Shown piece by piece: positions 57,745 through 62,343 of a stretch of DNA of 62,343 nucleotides. Position numbers and translations under genes: made by a program. Source of the stretch: Oscillospiraceae bacterium. GTDB taxonomy: Bacteria; Bacillota; Clostridia; Oscillospirales; Oscillospiraceae. Below the pieces are notes generated by a model. That model was not told the origin of the DNA, did not search any database, and saw only the letters and a list, made by a program, of their open reading frames with translations. Location: assembly GCA_015067845.1 (NCBI GenBank), contig SVLT01000014.1, positions 1 through 62,343 on the forward strand, read 5' to 3'. Position 1 is the first letter of the stretch. Each line of letters starts with the position of its first letter.

Positions 57745-60700
57745 TTAACCTGCGAAGGTAAGCTCTGTCTTGGTTCCGGATTTCAGAACTGCGGCATAGC
57801 TGATGCTTTCTCTGGAATTGATTCCCTTCAGCTCGCAGGTATATGTGGAGTACGCACTGGTGGAGTGGACTTCTGCCACATGCTTATTCATGTCTTCAGA
57901 ATATGCATAGTACTGAGTTGCGCTGTTGCCGTCGAGAGTCGTCCAGGACAGCTTGACCATTACGGTGAGATTGTTGTCTGCAGCGCCATCTCTCATGAGA
58001 TCCAGCAGCATCATGTAGTCCAGATCCTTCTTAATGTAGAATTTGAAGGTTGCCACATCATTTTCGGTGTCTTCCACCAAGTTGGTTACAATGTTGATCT
58101 CCAGGAACAGATAGCCGCCGAGATCGTTATTGTACACAGGTAGCTGCGTGTTATCCACACTCAGGATCACCCGATCCTGAGCAGCCTTCAGCAAACCGGT
58201 ATTGTCAGCGCTGTTGTCAATGACATTGGAACCCTTGAAGCCGACAACATAGTTTGCTTCCACAGTGTAGCCATTCAGATCCAGGGTTACGCCGGGCATC
58301 AGCATGAGAGCATCCAGCTCAGCATTTGCATGCAGAACGACAGTGCCGCCATTTTGTGCAGCATTCAGAGCTTCTTGCAGGCTGTCATACAGGTTGCCGT
58401 CAAACTCAGCAGCGCCTTCCAGCTTTGCAATAGTCTCAGTGTAGGAATCGCCACATACGGAACAGGTAAAGGTTTCAATACCTTCCTCGGTCACGGTGGG
58501 CTGCTTGGTGATCTCGCTGGTGTAGTTGTGAGCGCCTTCGATTTCCTGCCAGCACTTCCAGCACTGGCCGCCAGCGCAGGGGTCATCCAACTCGTGTTTG
58601 CCGGTAGCAGGATACTGCTTGCCACAGCCGTAGACACACTCGCCATCATAAGCGCAAGAAGCATAGATATTGTTCTCGCACTCGTAGATGTAATCCAGGT
58701 GCTCGCCGCAGTAGATGCAATCGCCAGCCTGGCAGAGAGGAATCAGGGAATTGCCGTCTTCATCGTAGCCGTAGGAGTGACCCTCACCGTAAACGATGCC
58801 GCCGCAGTTGACGCAGGTACCGTTCTGGCAAATGGGGGTGCTTTCGTCACGGACACAGGTTTCGGTGCCGTAGGAGTCTTCGCCGCACAGCTCGCACTTC
58901 ACAACAGCGCAAGCTGCTGCGCCCTCGGGACGGACATGGTCGCCGGTGTAGTACATCCAGGCGGGGTTGGTCTGGCTGTAGCCGCCAACACTGTTCATCT
59001 TGAAGTAGCCGCCGCAGTCAGCGCAGATCCAATACTCAGGGTGACCGGTCTCCTGGCAGTTAGCAGGAACGACAGCCGCAACATAGCCGTTCTCCAGATT
59101 GTGGGGAGCGTCGCGGTATTCGCCGCAGGCATTGCAATCGAAGTCGCAGTTGTTGTCGTAGCTGTGACCTGCGGGAACGATGACGCTCATCTGGTTGGTC
59201 ACCATGGTCAGAGCCTCGTCAGTCCATGCGGAGCCACAGTCGGAGCAGTACCAGTAAGCAATGTTACCGTTTGCAGTACAGGTAGCAGCAACTGCTTCCA
59301 CAGCAACGATGGTGTGGGTTGCATCGGGGTTGGTGATCTCGTAGCAGTTCATACATACGGGATCGCAGGGGTAGAAGTACTCGTGATCAACCATGGGAAG
59401 AATCACGCTCATGCGGTTGGTCGTCATTCTCAGATCCGCGTCGGCCCAACAGCCGCCGCAATCCTCGCAGTACCAGTAAGCAATGTTACCGTTTGCAGTA
59501 CAGGTAGCAGCAACTGCTTCCACAGCAACGATGTTGTGAGATGCTTCCTCGTTGGTGAGCTCGCCGCAGTTCATGCAGTGAGCATCGCAGGGGTAGAAGT
59601 ACTCGTGATCAACCATGGGAAGAATCACGCTCATGCGGTTGGTCGTCATTCTCAGATCCGCGTCAGCCCAACAGCCGCCGCAATCCTCGCAGTACCAGTA
59701 AGCAATGTTACCGTTTGCAGTACAGGTAGCAGCAACTGCTTCCACAGCAACGATGCTGTGAGATGCTTCCTCGTTGGTGAGCTCGCCGCAGTTCATGCAG
59801 TGAGCATCGCAGGGGTAGAAGTACTCGTGACCGGTTGCGGGAATGATCACGTTGCGGACGTTGGTCAGCTGAGTCAGAGCCTCATCAGTCCAAGCAGCGG
59901 CGCAGTGCTCGCAGTACCAGTAAGCAACGTTACCGTTCTCGGTACAGGTAGCAGCCTTTGCATCCACAGCAACGATGGTGTGGGTTGCATCGGGGTTGGT
60001 GATCTCGTAGCAGTTCATACATACGGGATCGCAGGGGTAGAAGTATGCGTGACCGGTTGCGGGAATGATCACGTTGCGGACGTTGGTCAGCTGAGTCAGA
60101 GCCTCATCAGTCCAAGCAGCGGCGCAGTGCTCGCAGTACCAGTAAGCAACGTTACCGTTCTCGGTACAGGTTGCAGCCTTTGCATCCACAGCAACAACGC
60201 TGTGAGCTGCGTCGGGGTTGGTGATCTCGTAGCAGTTCATACATACGGGATCGCAGGGGTAGAAGTACTCGTGCTCAGCCATGGGAGTGATAACACTCAT
60301 CTGGTTGGTCACCTGAGTACAAGCCTCGTCAATCCATGCAGAACCACAGATGGTGCAGTACCAGTACTCGATGTTACCGGTAGCGGTACATGTAGCCTGA
60401 ACAGCATCAACATGCACGATGGTGTGAGCTGCGTCGGGATTGGTGAGCACGCCACAGATCATGCAGTGTGCATCGCAGGAATTGAGGTACTCGTGCTCAG
60501 CCTCACGGGTTGCGCCGCAGACATTGCAATCTGCATCGCAATCGTAGTCATAGGTGTGGCCGGTGCCCTCGATGGTCTCCCAGCACTGCCAGCACAGGCC
60601 GCCCTCGCAGGGGTTATCAAGCTGGTGCTCGCCGGTAGCGGGGAACTGCTTGCCACAGCCGTAGACGCACTCGCCGTCAACGGAACAAGGAGCATAGGAG

Positions 60701-62343
60701 CCGTTCTCACACTCGTAGATGTAATCCAGGTGCTGGCCGCAGTAGATGCAGTTGCCAGCCTGGCAGAGAGGAATCAGGGAGTTGCCATCCTCATCGTAAC
60801 CGTAGGAGTGGCTCTCAGCCCACATAGCCTCGCCGCAGTTGACACAGGTAGCTTCCTGGCAAGCAGGAACATCGCCACGGTCACAGGGATCTGTGCCGTA
60901 GGAGTCCTCACCGCACAGCTCGCACTTTACAACAGCACAGCCGGCAGCGCCCTCGGGACGGACGTGGTCACCGGTGTAGTTGATCCAGGCGGGGTTGGTC
61001 TCATAGTAGCCGCCCGCACCGTTGGACATGAAGTAGCCGCCGCAGTCTTCGCAGATCCAGTACTCGGGGTTACCGGTCTCCTGGCAGTTAGCGGGAACAA
61101 CAGCCTCGACATGGGTAGTCAGGTTGTGGGGAGCGTCACGGTATTCGCCGCAGACATTGCAATCGTAGTCGCAGTTGCCATCGTAGGTGTGTGCTGCGGG
61201 AACGATCACGCTCATCTGGTTGGTCACCTGAGTACAAGCCTCGTCAATCCATGCAGAACCACAGATGGAGCAGTACCAATACTCAATGTTACCGTTTGCG
61301 GTACAGGTAGCTGCAACAGCATCAACATGGACGATGTCGTGAGCTGCTTCCTCGTTGGTGAGGTTGCCGCAATTCATGCAGTGAGCATCGCAGGAATTGA
61401 GGTACTCGTGCTCAGCCATGGGAGTCTTCACACTCATCAGGTTGGTCACCTGAGTCAGAGCTTCGTTAGCCCATGCAGCGCCGCAGTCAGAGCAGTACCA
61501 GTACTCGATATTACCGATAGCGGTACAGGTAGCCTCAACAGCGTCAACATGCACGATGTTGTGCTGTGCATCGGGGTTGGTGATCTCGCCGCAGATCATG
61601 CAGACGGGATCACAAGCGTAGAAGTAGCTGTGACCTGCTTCGCGGGTTGCGCCGCAGCCATTACATGTGGCGTCGCAGGCATTGTCATAGCTATGACCAG
61701 TGGCTTCGGAAGCGATGTAACCACAACCGGGAACGGAGCAGTAGGAAGGAACGGTGCAGGTTGCATCAACCAGAGTATGGTTCTCGGCGGCAACACCGTA
61801 CTCGGTAACACCGATAGCGCCGCAACCGGAACAAGTAACAGTTCTGGAAGCTACGGAAGTGCAGGTTGCATCAGCAACAACGGGGTTCTCCCAAGCATGG
61901 TCACAAACCTTAACGATGGAGAAGTCGTCGAAGTAGACTTCACCCAGTGCACCTTTACCAAAGCCGATATTGATCTTCATACGGCTGAAGTCCGTATCAT
62001 CGGTCTCGAAGGGGATCTGGATCAGCTGCCAGGTATCGGCTGCATTGGCATAGTAGGTCTTCTTTATAAACGTACCGCTATCCAGATTTACTTCAGTCTG
62101 TTCCTTGCCATTCTCATCATAAGTGGTATGGCAGCGGTCGATCTGAACGGTCACTGCGCCTTGCTCAAGTGCTGCCGCAGACTGCTTCATCCAGAAGGAC
62201 AGGATGTACTGGCTGCTCTTTTCACCCTTCAGCCAGGAGTAGAAGGGCATCAGACTTGCTGCATCGGTCTGGTCATTCACATGAACAATTGCGTCGTTGC
62301 CATCCCAAATGACTTCGCCCTTGGAGCCGTCCTTCAGACCGTA
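57745..62343 (-). CDS. Giant secreted Cys-rich repeat protein 2, N-terminus off window
   Basis: At least 1532 residues; the frame is open to the right edge, so the start and signal peptide are not seen. The visible N-terminus is a jelly-roll carbohydrate-binding-like domain (WQLIQIPFETDDTDFSRMKI, GEVYFDDFSIVKVC). Then come twelve CDxxCxxC(G/Y) modules mixed with YWYCxxCGxxW modules, many in a tandem 74-residue unit; four have almost identical DNA. The C-terminal domain (GGYLFLEINIVTNLVEDTEN to ELTFAG) is nearly identical to that of giant protein 1. The Cys pattern suggests zinc-ribbon-like or disulfide-linked beads. No anchor motif at the C-terminus. Confidence 0.88.
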   Translation of the reverse strand, partial: YGLKDGSKGEVIWDGNDAIVHVNDQTDAASLMPFYSWLKGEKSSQYILSFWMKQSAAALEQGAVTVQIDRCHTTYDENGKEQTEVNLDSGTFIKKTYYANAADTWQLIQIPFETDDTDFSRMKINIGFGKGALGEVYFDDFSIVKVCDHAWENPVVADATCTSVASRTVTCSGCGAIGVTEYGVAAENHTLVDATCTVPSYCSVPGCGYIASEATGHSYDNACDATCNGCGATREAGHSYFYACDPVCMICGEITNPDAQHNIVHVDAVEATCTAIGNIEYWYCSDCGAAWANEALTQVTNLMSVKTPMAEHEYLNSCDAHCMNCGNLTNEEAAHDIVHVDAVAATCTANGNIEYWYCSICGSAWIDEACTQVTNQMSVIVPAAHTYDGNCDYDCNVCGEYRDAPHNLTTHVEAVVPANCQETGNPEYWICEDCGGYFMSNGAGGYYETNPAWINYTGDHVRPEGAAGCAVVKCELCGEDSYGTDPCDRGDVPACQEATCVNCGEAMWAESHSYGYDEDGNSLIPLCQAGNCIYCGQHLDYIYECENGSYAPCSVDGECVYGCGKQFPATGEHQLDNPCEGGLCWQCWETIEGTGHTYDYDCDADCNVCGATREAEHEYLNSCDAHCMICGVLTNPDAAHTIVHVDAVQATCTATGNIEYWYCTICGSAWIDEACTQVTNQMSVITPMAEHEYFYPCDPVCMNCYEITNPDAAHSVVAVDAKAATCTENGNVAYWYCEHCAAAWTDEALTQLTNVRNVIIPATGHAYFYPCDPVCMNCYEITNPDATHTIVAVDAKAATCTENGNVAYWYCEHCAAAWTDEALTQLTNVRNVIIPATGHEYFYPCDAHCMNCGELTNEEASHSIVAVEAVAATCTANGNIAYWYCEDCGGCWADADLRMTTNRMSVILPMVDHEYFYPCDAHCMNCGELTNEEASHNIVAVEAVAATCTANGNIAYWYCEDCGGCWADADLRMTTNRMSVILPMVDHEYFYPCDPVCMNCYEITNPDATHTIVAVEAVAATCTANGNIAYWYCSDCGSAWTDEALTMVTNQMSVIVPAGHSYDNNCDFDCNACGEYRDAPHNLENGYVAAVVPANCQETGHPEYWICADCGGYFKMNSVGGYSQTNPAWMYYTGDHVRPEGAAACAVVKCELCGEDSYGTETCVRDESTPICQNGTCVNCGGIVYGEGHSYGYDEDGNSLIPLCQAGDCIYCGEHLDYIYECENNIYASCAYDGECVYGCGKQYPATGKHELDDPCAGGQCWKCWQEIEGAHNYTSEITKQPTVTEEGIETFTCSVCGDSYTETIAKLEGAAEFDGNLYDSLQEALNAAQNGGTVVLHANAELDALMLMPGVTLDLNGYTVEANYVVGFKGSNVIDNSADNTGLLKAAQDRVILSVDNTQLPVYNNDLGGYLFLEINIVTNLVEDTENDVATFKFYIKKDLDYMMLLDLMRDGAADNNLTVMVKLSWTTLDGNSATQYYAYSEDMNKHVAEVHSTSAYSTYTCELKGINSRESISYAAVLKSGTKTELTFAG
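59380..59823 (-). repeat. 222-bp tandem repeat inside giant protein 2
   Basis: Two adjacent 222-bp units (starting at about 59381 and 59603) are almost identical at DNA level and encode a 74-residue module HEYFYPCDAHCMNCGELTN...MVD. Two more diverged copies with CDPVCMNCYEITN, each 222 bp, lie at about 59824-60267. Confidence 0.85.

Noticed and set aside
59380..60267. CRISPR-like regular repeats
   Set aside because: Units are 222 bp, contiguous without spacers, in frame with a protein, and no cas genes are nearby.
52339..62343. LPxTG sorting signal or dockerin on the giant proteins
   Set aside because: Both proteins end ELTFAG without LPxTG, hydrophobic tail, dockerin or SLH motifs.

Overview
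The window looks like a chromosomal segment of a Gram-positive-type anaerobe of the class Clostridia, probably an uncultured gut Oscillospirales relative (inference). The grounds are strong AGGAGG ribosome-binding sites, consensus TTGACA/TATAAT promoters, a SAM-I and a ZTP riboswitch, LexA, a Wood-Ljungdahl methyl-branch gene set, and very large Cys-rich secreted proteins. There are no rRNA genes, CRISPR array or complete prophage; one tRNA gene, tRNA-Gly(CCC), is present.

Layout. 1-3360: a secreted endonuclease I-type protein that runs off the left edge, and an isolated phage-type lysis cassette (endolysin, coiled-coil membrane protein, holin). 3418-12166: an accessory catabolic island made of an AraC regulator, two Gfo/Idh/MocA oxidoreductases, an enolase-superfamily enzyme and a 2-hydroxyacid dehydrogenase on +, then three amidohydrolase-type proteins and a second AraC regulator on -. 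12389-21268: housekeeping and small genes, including rlmD, a radical SAM protein, metK under a SAM-I riboswitch with a giant P3 arm, a rhomboid-like membrane protein and a zinc-ribbon acyltransferase. 21525-28357: threonine/lysine pathway genes thrB, thrC (-) and hom, lysC, asd (+). 28392-32174: lexA, a ZTP riboswitch in front of a truncated trigger factor, and formate-tetrahydrofolate ligase (fhs). 32291-36708: alr, galK with a regulator, and a membrane protein. 36732-40970: a lipoprotein and a sugar-type ABC importer without its ATPase. 41039-47478: a repeat-borne DUF559 nuclease, then the acetyl-CoA pathway operon metF-cooC-acsD-acsC/acsE, in which acsC and acsE are fused in one frame. 47655-50614: a DUF1858 protein, trmK, a Nif3-like protein, a YebC-family protein and tRNA-Gly.

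50653-62343 (all -) is the most unusual part. Two giant Cys-rich secreted proteins are each followed by an almost identical 37-residue peptide gene with a YxxPxL leader-type motif. The first peptide overlaps (TAATG) a gene for an HPr-kinase-like enzyme, which overlaps a PqqD-like (RRE) gene, followed by an S26-type peptidase gene. These are the parts of a peptide-modification (RiPP-like) system, but no cyclase or radical SAM maturase is visible. The second copy keeps only a frameshifted 75-bp stub of the kinase gene, so the block was duplicated.

Intergenic gaps are often filled by palindrome-ended dispersed repeats of a few families. One copy carries a DUF559 nuclease gene between related inverted ends, while a sister copy with the same ends has no gene.
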